NCBI GenBank assembly: GCA_029964075.1
Contig: CM057147.1
Coordinates: 17,381,513 to 17,445,512 of the forward strand
DNA: 64,000 nucleotides
Reading direction: 5' to 3'
From: Patiria pectinifera
Lineage: Eukaryota > Echinodermata > Asteroidea > Valvatida > Asterinidae
Shown here: one piece after another, positions 42,514-53,158 of the stretch
How positions within the stretch are numbered: position 1 is the first letter of the stretch
Layout: each line of letters starts with the position of its first letter
Made by a program: the position numbers and the translations under genes
The notes under the pieces: generated by a model
Database searches by the model: none
What the model was told of the DNA's origin: nothing
What the model saw: the letters and a program-made list of their open reading frames with translations, nothing else

Positions 42514-42900
42514 TAACCTCTTAATATTGACGTTGTACCTTCGCAATATGCACGTTGCACGTAGCTTAATATCGCATTGTGGAAGTTGTTCCTTTTTAAT
42601 GTGAATGTTCCAACTTGTTAATATTCATGTTCGATCTTGTCAATGTACACCATCGGAAATCTCTCGTAACTATGATTAAAAAAAAAATAAAAAAATCTGA
42701 ATAGGGCTTGAAGGATGTAAAGTATTATGATAAAAGCCTTCTTAACGTGATCACAGAACACTGTTTTTGATTATTGTAATTGACGGAGAGTATACCGTCA
42801 AGAAATGAATTAGTCTCATGAATTGAACACATCTTTTCTAGTGAAACAGCGCTCATTAGCCTGAACATGAATTATAAATTGTTATGTTTTGGATATCAGA

Positions 42901-43400
42901 TTAAAGCTTAGAGGGTTTTTTTTCATTAAATACTGAAAAGAAAAACATGAAAACAGCAAATTGGGTTACTGAGAAAATGCCAATTATGTAACACAACTCC
43001 TTTATGGTCCATTCCAATGGCATTACCACAGTTAAAGGATTCACACTGTACCTATTTGTGCATGAAATGCATGTAGCGCATTGTGTCCTAATCCTTACAA
43101 ACAACACGGCACATGACAAGAGTACGAATGAATTTGATGGAAATACCTTTTGTTTTCCACCCGAACAGGTATCTTATCCTTTTAGTCCTATTGTAAACCT
43201 TTTCAGCATCATAAATATGTCCAAAGACTATTGAAATTGCACAATTAATGAAAGACATATTAAAATAAATGTTTCTTAACTGTGGTAATGTCATTGAAAT
43301 GGACCAGGAGTGGTGTTACTTAATTTGCATTTTCTCAGCCACGCGATGTACTGTTTTTATGACTTTTTCAGTATACAAGAGAAAAAGCTCTCAGCTTTTA
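42901..43400. repeat. Foldback element inside the long-TIR element, A
   Basis: GGTCCATTCCAATGGCATTACC, shortened here to CCATTCCAATGGCATTACC, then ACAGTTAA pairs with TTAACTGTGGTAATGTCATT then GAAATGGACC. ACTGAGAAAATGCCAATTA pairs with TAATTTGCATTTTCTCAG. Arms of about 130 bases surround a ~230-base centre. Imperfect pairing. Confidence 0.65.
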
Positions 43401-43415
43401 TCTCATATCCAAAAC

Positions 43416-43911
43416 TTAAAGAGGTTGTGGAATGCTCGAAGACATTTCCGTCATTTTTTGGGGGTATATGTAGCCTAAGGTGTGATGAAATAAAAACGAC
43501 TATTGTTTCTGTCATGAAATGAGTACAAAGGGTACTTTTGAGAGCTATTTTTCAGGTTCTGTTTCGACTCGAACGTGCAATTTGTGTAAAAGTCATCGTT
43601 GCGGGCAGCAAACTAAACACAGTAAATCGTGACGTAATAAACAGGACTCGTTTATGCTATTCTGCATCGGGAGTCCTGTCTATTACGTCACGATTTACTG
43701 TGTTTTGTTTGCTGCCCGCAACGACGACTTTTACACAAATTGCACGTTCGGGTCGAAACAGGCATGACAGGACTTGAAAAACAGCTCTCAAAAGTACCTT
43801 TTGTACTCATTTTATGACAGAAACAATAGTCGTTTTTATTTCATCACACCTTAGGCTACATATACCCGAAAAATGACAGAAATGTCTTCGAGCATTCCAC
43901 AACCTCTTTAA
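43416..43911. repeat. Foldback element inside the long-TIR element, B (near-perfect ~230-bp arms)
   Basis: Starts TTAAAGAGGTTGTGGAATGC and ends GCATTCCACAACCTCTTTAA. The arms match almost base for base through ACAGTAAATCGTGACGTAAT / ATTACGTCACGATTTACTGT to a loop of about 25 bases at 43650-43672. TTAA at both ends could be the target site (piggyBac-like) or part of the terminus. A transcript would fold into a long hairpin. Confidence 0.85.
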
Positions 43912-44103
43912 AAATTCATAGTGTTTTTGAAAAAAAGGGACAAATGTTTCAGGGTTGCATTTGTTTGGGTCACCTGTATATAGTAAGCAATCATAGACAC
44001 CGATATTTTGCCATCGGGAGACGAATGTATCTTTAATTTCAAAAATGTATGTTTTGGTGTACATCTTGACCGGTTTTCTTTTTCTATGTATAGCCATCCA
44101 TGC

Positions 44104-44166
44104 AACATTTTCTGGAAAGAAATGTAATCTACACCGTATAGATTACCTTTCTTTCCAGAAAATGTT
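44104..44166. repeat. Short hairpin, ~28-base arms
   Basis: AACATTTTCTGGAAAGAAAT then GTAATCTA pairs with TAGATTAC then CTTTCTTTCCAGAAAATGTT with one mismatch and a 7-base loop. Total about 63 bases. Pre-microRNA-sized, but also typical of a MITE tip-to-tip remnant. Confidence 0.75.
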
Positions 44167-45714
44167 CCAATTCTAGTCTAACCCCATTCTGTTATTCAAC
44201 CACATCAAATTAGGTTACACATCCTCATCTGTAGTTAGTCAGGTTTCGAGGAAGAGGCCAACATCGAAAGCGAAACGACAAAACATTTCCGGAAATATTT
44301 CCGAGTAAATACCTAGAATCAATGCAGGCTTATAATTGACACCGTTCGCATACATCTATATATTCCCTTTAGTGTCGTTACGTTACAAGTCGTTTGGTCT
44401 AGCTTATTCACCAGCGAGTGTTGCTGGTCGAGTATATATTTATATCTGTGATAATTCTTTTGATCACGCACCGACGACAAAGACGAGTCTGCAACGGACA
44501 GCTCCAGTTGAGATGAGATATTACGGAACCCAGCCAGTCACTCACGGTCAAGCCCGGTGAAGCTGCCATGGCGTGCGGCAGCGGACGCTGTCAACAGTTA
44601 TGTTGTCTTAAGAACTTTGGCAGCGCTACCCAGGAGATTTCAGGCATATACTCCGCGCACGCATTACCTTGTCAATACAGAATAAAATACAGCATCCAGC
44701 CTCGGGCAAAGACTACGGTATAGGTCTCGATCAGTTAAGTTTACATGTAAAATTAAAAACTCAATGGTTCTTGATGAACACTGTTTTTTTTTCTCTGTGT
44801 GGTTGAAATAATTATATAGTTAACCACTATTTTGTATACGATTCTGAGCAAACTTTACAGTTGCGATAACTTGGCTCATGTGGACATCTGAATGGCTGCA
44901 AGCGTGTACACTTCACGCTTGCATGCGGTTTCCATTGTGTCAGTTCATGTCAGCAGTGCTGCAACTCCACGATGCACGACAACTTACAGCGCCCCTATCA
45001 TAGTATTTATGGAAACTCCCTGTATTAGAATATTTCAATTAATATGCGCACACAGTGATCAACAATAGGTGTGAAATATATCAGAGAGCCTTGATTCATG
45101 ATAAAAATCACTACAAGGTAGACCCAGGTTAAGTGACATTAAACAGCTGTCAGATTGAAACTCCATCATAACTGGTTGGTTAACTATATAGGGCTTGACA
45201 AGGACTTCGTACTTTTTAGAATGCATGATTCACATTGCGAAGGAGGACGGTTCAACAATGATATTAACAAGATGCAAGGTCAAACGTTCACAATGCGAAG
45301 GTACATGGTTCATATTGCGAAGAAGCAAGGTGCAACGTTGACATCAAGCATGATTCATGGTGTACATTGACAAGATCGAACGTGAACATTAACAAGTTGG
45401 AACATTCACATTAAGAAGGAACAACTTCCACAATGCGATATTAAGCTACGTGCAACGTGCATATTGCGAAGGTACAACGTCAATAATAAGAAGTTACAAG
45501 GTTCATATTAAAAAAGGTCAATATTAAAATGTCGTTCCAGGGCCACCGTACATTGAGGAATTTTGATTAAAGAAAATGTTAAAGTTTTTAATTGTTAAAG
45601 TATGTATACTGGCATAACATGTACATGTACATGTATACCTGTATAACATGTGCACTATGCATTTTGGAGGAGCATTCATATGTATGTGAAAGTGCTTCTG
45701 GTTTGATCGTTTAG

Positions 45715-46320
45715 GTTTATGGAGTTGGAGTAGGGATGGGTAGGGATAGGTAGGGGAGGGTGGGGTCGGGGTGGGGCATAGGGCTTTGGATTGGGATGGG
45801 CTACGGGAGGATGGGTGGAGGATAAGGGGTTGGAATACTGAGTGTGGGTGGGGTAAGGATGTGTAGGAATGGGTGGGGACAGGTAGGGGGAGACAGGTAG
45901 CGGGAGGATGGGATAGGTGGGTGTAGGGTTTGGGTTAGGAGGGGGTGGGTTAGGGGCGGCATATATGGATTGGAGTAGGGGTTGGGGTTGGGTGGGGATG
46001 TTTAGGGGTGGGTGGGTGTAGGGGTTGAGAGGTTCGGGGAGGGGCTGGGGCTGGGATATAGAGATTGGAGTAGGGTTGGGGTGGGGATGTATGGGTGGGT
46101 GAGAATGGGGTTGGTGGTGGTAGGGGGTTGGGGTAAGGGAAGGTGGGGGAAGGGGAAGGAGATAGGGATTGGAGTTTGGGTGGGATTGAGTTTTGTAGGT
46201 AATGGGTTGGGATGGGTAGGGGGAAAATGGAGTGGGTATTAGGGGGTTGGGGTGGATAGGGGGTTATGGTGGGTTGGGGGAGGGGCAGGGCGGGGATGGG
46301 GTAAGGTTTGAGGCATGTGG
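45715..46320 (+). repeat. G-rich GGGTAGGGATGGG array
   Basis: Degenerate GGGTAGGG/GGGATGGG/GGGTTGGGG units run over about 600 bases on the plus strand, just outside the long-TIR element. G-quadruplex potential on the PITPNM transcript strand. The Pro-rich minus-strand frame over it is an artefact. Confidence 0.85.
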
Positions 46321-46680
46321 TGATGATGCTGTGTCTACATTTACATACCCATTCATGTTCCACATTTGTGGATACTACACAAGAGTTCTTCCATGGTAAT
46401 ACATGTATGGGGACAGAAAACGCTGTTGGGCTGCAAAAAGGCTCCACAACTGGGTCGTTAATGCCCTAACAATGGAAACCTTCCATGTAAAAATGTGTAC
46501 ATGTACATGTATTTATTAGGACATTTGTTGACTATTTATGTTGGCATTTAAAAACTGACCCCTACACCTTGGCACATCAACCAGAATCCTGATCCCCATC
46601 GTGCCCATCCCCAACCCTACCTTCAGCCTCCCTTCCTGCCTTCCACAGCGAGCCATGGCGGCGTCACCGTTCTAGTTTTT

Positions 46681-46874
46681 TATTTTAGTCAGGTGCCTGT
46701 GACAATCCATACATTTTCTTTTGTGTACCATGCAGTTGTGCAGTCCATAAGTAGTAGGTGGTGGGGTGCAAGACTTTCTGTGTATTTTAGTCTGGTTCCT
46801 GTTAATATCTCATTCCTCCTTCGTGTACCATGCAGTTGTGCAGTCCATCAGTGGTAGGTGGTGGGGTGCAAGAC
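46681..46874 (+). repeat. Tandem duplication of 3' splice region and exon start
   Basis: Copies at 46681-46774 and 46783-46874 (offset ~100) each contain TATTTTAGTC, GTGTACCATGCAG, TTGTGCAGTCCAT and GTAGGTGGTGGGGTGCAAGAC. Copy 2 is the real acceptor and exon start. Copy 1 duplicates the acceptor and the first ~39 coding bases but has no donor. Use of the copy 1 acceptor would shift frame into a stop (TAG) inside copy 2. Confidence 0.92.
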
Positions 46875-46996
46875 GCCTCGACAATGCCTTGTACTGCCCA
46901 GAAGCCCTGCAGGCGTTCCCCACCGGTGCCCTGCCTCATCTTTTCCATGCCAGCTACTGGGAGAGTACCGATGTGGTTGCGTTCATTCTCAGACAG
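46836..46996 (+). CDS. PITPNM: PITPNM exon: WWG and HASYWES block
   Basis: [19 protein letters not shown] then [20 protein letters not shown] and [19 protein letters not shown].(R/K)R.D.ALYCP and [16 protein letters not shown] are among the most conserved Nir-family motifs, upstream of LNS2. Phase 1 in (completing the codon left by 24138), phase 0 out at GTAAAA. This junction shows that the 22.7-kb stretch with the antisense gene is an intron. Confidence 0.97.
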
Positions 46997-47926
46997 GTAA
47001 AACTATCAACAGCAAAATTTGAAAGCGACGTAAAATTTTCATGGTCTGCAATTTTCAAACATGCAAGCAGAAGTTGCAATAGGGCTTTCTCACAAACCCT
47101 CATGACCTGGCTACACCCAGGTATGAGAAAGTCAGCATGGCCATTGTAGTAGGCAAAGAAAGTATACTGCAGGATGTAGTTGGCACTAGGCAAGCCATTA
47201 AAGTTGTGATGGATGGCAAAAACTGTGAGAAAAAAAAAGCTGGAGTACTAAGTCAGTACTAGGTCAGCAATCGGTATTTTCCAAAATAGTCTAAAATACA
47301 GCAAGGTCGCCGATTTTTCGCCGATTTTTTTCAGGATAACCGCGGCAGATAAATGCACACAAGGCTATGGGGGGACGTGGTAACCAAATCTGCATTCTGT
47401 GCAATTTTTTCATGCAATCCAAAAGAGATGGAACTTTAGTTCGCACAAAAGTTTTGGCACACAAGACGCCTAAAAACACTTCGCTGTCCAAAGGTTTTTT
47501 GCAAAATGTTATACTTCAGAACACGATGATCTCTTCAATTTTGCTGGTACCCCGCTATGCTTTTGCACGAATACCATGACATTTTTATCGCGAAAGAAAA
47601 ATCGTCCAAACTTGGTGTGCACATGCGCTGTTGGAATACCGAACTTTGCTTATTATGGCATCACTAGTGACCATTATGCCATTGTGGTTATTTTACATGA
47701 AAATAAGCCCTATTGTGTAATTTACAGCGTGGTTGCTATAAACCATGAACACTTGTCTACTGCAGTGGTGGCTGATCATGGGAAACTGGATGGTCACATG
47801 GTACTATAACATTGTACGCAAGAAACCTATAAAGATAATCACATGTCAATCACAGTGTCAAATCAGTCAGTCGTGTCACAAGTTTGTAATGCATCCAATT
47901 TTGGGTTTTTTTCCCCCATGTCACAG

Positions 47927-48043
47927 ATTTTCCAGAATGATTGTGTCAGCATACACACGGGTGACGGGACATCAACTGCAGCGTTTATTCCTTCCAACCC
48001 ACGGGAGAAATGGCAACGCAAGAGAACTAGCGTCAAGATGAAG
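47927..48043 (+). CDS. PITPNM: PITPNM exon: PREKWQRKRT block
   Basis: IFQNDCVSIHTGDGTSTAA then FIPSNPREKWQRKRTSVKMK. PREKWQRKRT.VK(L/M) is the conserved entry to the LNS2-preceding region. 39 codons, phase 0/0, TGTCACAG acceptor and GTATGA donor. Confidence 0.96.
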
Positions 48044-48574
48044 GTATGATCAATTGGCTTTTCATGCATTGCTATAATGGATGCTGTTTGAGGAGGGAGG
48101 GGCGGAGATAGAGGGTTAAGACAAGGGAGGATGCAGTGACTTGTGTTGGTTGGATGCTTTTGCAGGGGGGAGGGGGCAGGGATAAAGGGTTAAGATGAAT
48201 TAAGGTGGTTATGACAAGTATTTATGTTGAAATTTTGTCTACAATTTTTACATGTTCAATTTGTGTACATATGTATGCTATCAAGGGGAAAAAATGGGAC
48301 TGAATTGGTCATGCTGCAATATCACAATGAATGAACAAATTTTTCGTAATTATTACAATTTTTGTTATTACGAAAATACATTTGCTCAACAGAATCATCT
48401 ACCTATGAAAAAAAATACTTGGTATCGTGCCACTGGCTGTCCATAAGGATGGACTGTGACAGTATAAGTCAGTCACACCTATGACATCAATGCAGTTCAA
48501 GTACTGAGTGCAGACTGCATTTTTCAATGGTTGTATTTTGTGTGCATCTCGTTGTTCTGTGTTAATTGTGGTGA

Positions 48575-48662
48575 GTACTTTTCAGTGACGTGTGACACAT
48601 GGCGTTTATTCTTGAGACCCACGGGTTTAATCATGAATTTCCATGCCAGCTACTGGGAATAA
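48575..48662 (+). pseudogene. Fragments resembling two PITPNM exons, in reversed order
   Basis: GCGTTTATTCTTGAGACCCA CGGG (48602-48625, split here) resembles GCGTTTATTCCTTCCAACCC of the exon at 47927. TTTCCATGCCAGCTACTGGG at 48638-48658 is identical to the HASYWE coding stretch of the exon at 46836. In the gene these exons come in the opposite order. They are too short to prove common origin, but the second match is exact over about 21 bases. Confidence 0.5.
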
Positions 48663-49254
48663 TGGTATACAGTGAGTTTGATAAGATAAATCAGCATGTT
48701 TCAAGGTATGTTGCTATTTTATTGCATAGCAGCCGTGCGGTGGAAATGCAGAAAGACATGATACGAATGAAATCCACATGTAGCAATTTCTGCAATATGG
48801 ACATTTAGCATTATTTTTTGACTCATAAACATACAGCTTACAAATATTTTTTTTAAATTTTTTGCCTACCATACATTTTATCACAAGAAGAAGGGTATGC
48901 ACATGTATGGGTACATGAAACCATTACTGTGCTCATGTTGGTAAAGCTTGTGTCAGGTTGAAATATGCCTTGATTAATAATTGGGATTTTGAATTACCAA
49001 ATGAACATTTACAAAGATATCATGGAACACAAAATGCACATTGCCATGTTTTGCATAAAAATGATCAAAATATGTCACTGTCAAGGTCACATGCAACCAC
49101 CCAGAATTGTTTTACCATAATGCCTCCATTTGAAAATCACCATTTCATGCACGATCAGCTGAACGATACTACAAGAAGTGCTATGGATAAAATGGTTTTG
49201 AGAGGCAACAATATGATCTGGTGAACAGCTACAAATTAATTGGTGTAAGGGAGC

Positions 49255-49372
49255 AATTAAGAAAGCAACTCCACAGCAAATGTGAATAACCATGCAGGAC
49301 ATGATCTGTCAGAAGCACCCCAGACCCTGGCTACGGTTATGCACTCTACATGGTCACACTGACTGGAGAAAA
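49255..49372 (+). pseudogene. Frame-broken remnant of the PITPNM MVTLTGEKV exon
   Basis: One frame gives ANVNNHAGHDLSEAPQTLAT and another YALYMVTLTGEKV. In the family these belong together (TANH..ND....PQ.LT.RFMYGPLDMVTLTGEKV). About 10 bases appear missing between them, and the upstream acceptor is poor (CTCCACAG without a pyrimidine tract). As written it cannot be translated in one frame. Confidence 0.65.
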
Positions 49373-51221
49373 GGTTGGTCACTTGTGAGTACATAATCTG
49401 GTACTGGTAGGGTTTAGGAATATGTAAATAAATCACTTTCCCTCTGTCTGGGATTCATTCAACAAAACAAATTAGTAAATGACCACGCAGTGAATCTCTA
49501 AATAGCACACTATTTGTTTAACTTAAATTACTTCATTCTAACCTTTTATGTCATTTTTACTTTTATGGGTTGTTTTTGCTGTTTTTAGTAGAATTTCTTT
49601 CTGACAAATAGCAGCAGAAATAAAAATATCCACAAAGTTAAATTTATTTACTAAATCTTTTTTTGGTTTCCTGACACATGAGAGCATGAGCAATTTTTAC
49701 AAAACAATACACTGTTGAATAAAATGAAAAAAACTGAATACCTGTTTCTGAAATGATATCACGCAACAGGTGTATTCTAAACAAAATTTTAAATGATTGC
49801 AATGTTTTGATTAACCAAAAATGCATATCATGTTTTCTAATAAAAAATGAAATTAAAATGTTTCATGGCACAGGCCATTTAATTTTTTACAAAGATTTAA
49901 CAAGTATCTGGAAAAGTCAAAGCATAATTGCCAGGTTTCAATGTAAAAAATTTGTGACCATTTTACATTACAAAGAGTTTAAGATCTGAGCAGTGATCAG
50001 ATTTAAAGGTTTTTAAAATCTTCTGTGTAGCCAGTTTGGATGTCAGCTCCAACCCTGATGTTTGACATAATCTCCCCCAGGTCATGATCTGCATTTATCA
50101 TGTGAGGTGACAACACAATATCTGGTACTGTCATTACAATGGTTGTAAATTTGGAGCCACTTTCATATCTTGTGTAAGCAAATTTTACCTTGAGGTGTGT
50201 CATTTTCAAGGGGCTGTTCTTGTATCCACATGGACTGATTTAGAGGATACTTGTGATTAAATAATGACTTTGGTTTTTGTCTCACCCTGTGTGTTTGCAT
50301 AAGTACTTGTGTTTGTTTTAATTTTGTTTTTGTTTTTTGTTTAAATAATACATCCACATAAATACCCAGCCATGGTTGGGTATTTTGAGAAAATAACCCA
50401 CGGCCATGACCTACAATGTAGCAAAGGAGTCTGTCACACTACCCAGTCAAAATGGTTGTATAAGGGAAAAAGTTTGTTAGGCAGAAATCTTGTTTGTCAG
50501 AAATTGATTTTAATATGAAAATTTTTTTTTTTCTTTAAATCAAATATTGTGGTCAAATTTTAAAACAAAGCACCAATGATTTACAAATGAAAACACCATT
50601 TGTGTCAGAAATGACAAACAGCAAGCCCATGTTTACAATACAAGTTGAAAAGTGTATGTCAAAAATGTATTTTGTGCCCCAAACCTTATTTTTTTTTTTT
50701 TGGTAAATGTTCCCAGTTTTTTGGCTTCCTTGTTTTTTTACATTGACAGAGCAAAGTGTTGTCACAGGCAGAACAGTAAGCAGGTAGTTCTCAAGTTGAA
50801 GTTAGAAAAATTTGCTGTGTTTTAAAATTTTCTGCTGTACATGCTTTTAACAACATCAGCCAAACAAAACATCAATGAAAATTTATTTCAGTCAATTTGA
50901 AAGAAACCCCTAAACTGAACATGTCTTTGAAATGACATCACAGCCAGTGTTGTGAAAATTGGCACCTGTTATTTACAAAAAATGGACATGATCAATTTAA
51001 ATCATTAACCAAATGGATGTCAAGTCACAGTCATTAACTGTCATTGAGAAACATTCAGAATAGCATTAAGTACAGAATATTTAGAGATAAAATAATCACA
51101 AAAATCTCTAACTGCACAGAATTTACTCCTGGAGATGCAGAGAAAAAGAGTGACAAGATGCCAATGGGACAGCACTACAGAAGGCTGGACAACAAATCAT
51201 GCAAGTTGGACAGAGAAAAAT

Positions 51222-51320
51222 TGATTGCAGAAGGGTTGGAACCCCTAACCTCTGGAACAGTGTACCACCGCTCAATCCAACCCCATGTCAGCAGTGTCCC
51301 AATTTGTCCAAAGCCACGAA
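51222..51320 (-). repeat. tRNA-like SINE head, family 4
   Basis: On the minus strand TTGAGCGGTGGTACACTG (A-box-like) and GAGGTTAGGGGTTCCAACCC (B-box-like) have tRNA spacing. No tRNA cloverleaf closes at the 5' end, so this is a SINE relic, not a tRNA gene. Confidence 0.5.
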
Positions 51321-51436
51321 ACCCATACATACCATGTGGCAAGGGACCACAAAGCAAATAACAAGGAAATAACAAGCAAAAGTCACTCAAAGAGGCTTCA
51401 GGTTTTTTATTATCCTGTTTTATATATCCTCTGCAG

Positions 51437-51586
51437 AGGGGACCACACGTCAGCGGAGGGCTACCTGGCCATTGTTCCACCCAAGTGCGAGTGCGTGGTG
51501 TTCAGCATCGACGGCTCCTTCACAGCCAGCGTTTCCATCATGGGGCGTGACCCCAAGGTCAGGGCGGGGGCTGTGGATGTCGTCAG
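51437..51586 (+). CDS. PITPNM: PITPNM exon: LNS2 domain, part 1
   Basis: GDHTSAEGYLAIVPPKCE then CVVFSIDGSFTASVSIMG and RDPKVRAGAVDVV. FSIDGSF is the HAD-like nucleotide/phosphate loop of LNS2 (lipin DxDGT equivalent). It lacks the first catalytic Asp (Ser instead), as in other Nirs, consistent with a phosphatidic-acid-binding rather than phosphatase role. Enters in phase 2, leaves in phase 2 at GTAAAC. Confidence 0.97.
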
Positions 51587-52471
51587 GTAAACTCAAACTG
51601 GCAATTTTTCTTTGTATTCTAACTTTTTTTCTTGATACAAGACATATTATGACACTGAGGTCTTAACATAAGGGCATCCCTATTTATTTCTTTAGTTCTC
51701 ATTTCCAACTGATGCTATTTTGGGCTCCCGATCCGATTTTTTTAATTGCTGCCCACTCTGGAATCCCATTAACAAAACAAAACAAAAACAACAAAAAAGT
51801 TAACAAGTGCAACAAAAAAAATGAATACAACATTCAGGCAGGCAGGTTCTGAAAAACTATTGAAAAATTAATACTAAATTTTTACGCCAAGTACGGCGTA
51901 AAACACAGTGGAAAACAAGATGAGAGGATGTTGCCCCTCATCATATTATTAGGTGTCTATAGCACACCTTCACTGGTATGTCATGGCTTCCACTGCAGCC
52001 AAAACGTTAGTGAGCTGCTTAGTGCAGATATAATGGAAGTTAACTACATCTTGCCACATTATGATTTTATTATTTCATTCAGTGATATCAAATCATGATA
52101 AACTCATTGCAATAAACAAAACTAGAGACAATACGCACTTTGCATCATTCAATTTGGCCATAGATCTGTTTGGGTGCAATTTGTGTTTCTTTCAGTTTTT
52201 TTTTTCTTTCTTTTTTCGACCGACCAACCCTACCTCAAAGGCCCAAAAAAATATGAAAAACATAGAAATAAGAAAGGGACGCCCTGATATGGACCCCAGC
52301 TGTTGGGCATTGTTCATTGTTGCATTCGTTGTATGTTGTAAACATGTTTTGAATGCCTATTAGAATTTTATCTTCTTGATGTTTGCAACTTGGCGGACCT
52401 GCGACATCTGCCTATTTCTACTCAACTTTCATTTGTGAGGTCTAGTTTTCAATGGTTTATGTATTGGTATA
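51587..52471. other. PITPNM intron
   Basis: AT-rich, with a CGACCGACCAACCCTACC motif near 52220 shared with the AGGCC-polyA elements. No exon. Confidence 0.55.
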
Positions 52472-52837
52472 AGGCCAAAAAAATATACTCCGGTCTCTTG
52501 TCAGCGCGCGCATCGATTGTAACCATGCGCGTCAACCTTTTTTTTTCTTTCAAATTAACACGTAAGCTACAACAGCGCCCTCTATTGTCACACCTCCACA
52601 CATTTTTGTACCAAAGAGCACCAAGGAATGGGAAATTGCACCAAGGCAAATGATAAAGGGCACCAAGGCAAATTATGGAGAACACCAATGTATAATGAGG
52701 GCGCAAAATAGTACCCACCTTGTCTGTACAATTCAAGCTTGAAAAAAAAACCACACACACACTCAAAACCTGTGTCGCAGCATCAATTCCGGAACTTCGG
52801 TCTGACCAGAGACCGATTATTATTTTATTTTTTTGCC
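52472..52837. mobile_element. MITE of the AGGCC-polyA family, GGTCTCTGGTCAG subfamily, copy 2
   Basis: Begins AGGCCAAAAAAATATACTCC then GGTCTCTTGTCAG and ends CTGACCAGAGACCGATTATT then a T-run and GCC. TA lies on both sides. The interior shares CACCAAGGAATGGGAAATTG, AAAATAGTACCCACCTTG and CTACAACAGCGCCCTCTATT with the inverted copy at 41654. Confidence 0.82.
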
Positions 52838-52974
52838 TAATGGAGAGTTAATTTTTTTCGAGATTTAAAAACTTGTGATGACAAGAGAGCTTGGGGTTAA
52901 CATAGTAAGGTATGTTTGAACACAGAGATGCAGTAATTGATGTTTCCCCCCCCCCCCCTTTTTTTTCCCTGCAG

Positions 52975-53158
52975 GCACTGGCAGGACCTGAATTACCTGA
53001 TCATCTACATCACGGCCCGGCCCAGCATGCAGAAGCAGAAGATAGTAGCCTGGCTGGCCCAGCATAACTTCCCTCATGGTATGGTCTACTTCATCGATGG
53101 ACTGTCTACCGATCCGCTGCGACAGAAGGCCAACTATCTCAGGAGTCTTACCGAACAG
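52975..53158 (+). CDS. PITPNM: PITPNM exon: LNS2 domain, part 2
   Basis: HWQDLNYLIIYITARPSM then QKQKIVAWLAQHNFPHGMVY and DGLSTDPLRQKANYLRSLTE. YLIIYITARP and WLAQHNFPHG are LNS2 core motifs. It completes the Arg codon from 51586 and ends phase 0 at GTACGT. Confidence 0.98.

Larger units (their letters stand above)
42089..45550. mobile_element. 3.46-kb long-TIR element with 6-bp target duplication
   Basis: The left end begins TACGGTGGCCCTGGAAGGAC and the right end is its inverse, ending in GGCCACCGTA. CATTGA directly flanks both ends (42083-42088 and 45551-45556). The TIRs extend about 190-200 bases: left 42089-42143 plus 42514-42655 once the inserted MITE is removed, right about 45350-45550. 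Shared blocks include CAACTTGTTAATATTCATG, GTACCTTCGCAATATGCACG and AGCTTAATATCGCATTGTGG. No transposase frame inside, so non-autonomous. It lies in the big PITPNM intron and carries several other elements. The superfamily is unassigned. A 6-bp duplication with long TIRs is known from Polinton/Maverick elements, but the terminal bases do not fit that group well. Confidence 0.85.
48044..51436. other. Anomalous PITPNM stretch with scrambled or missing exons
   Basis: The family normally has about 80 residues between VK(M)K and the GDHT exon, ending in phase 2. Only a frame-broken remnant of the first part (see 49255-49372) is visible. The following part (usually ...IMTQPPSGEW...GVGVYPVKMVVR) was not found on either strand. 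The sequence is very AT-rich and CG dinucleotides are rare by eye compared with flanking introns. Either an assembly or haplotype error or real decay is possible. Confidence 0.6.

Noticed and set aside
45950-46447. 165-codon Pro-rich minus-strand frame
   Set aside because: It is the complement of the G-rich simple repeat. Composition alone keeps it open.
51044-51361. 105-codon frame upstream of the LNS2 exon
   Set aside because: It overlaps a tRNA-like SINE head on the opposite strand and does not match the missing PITPNM segment.
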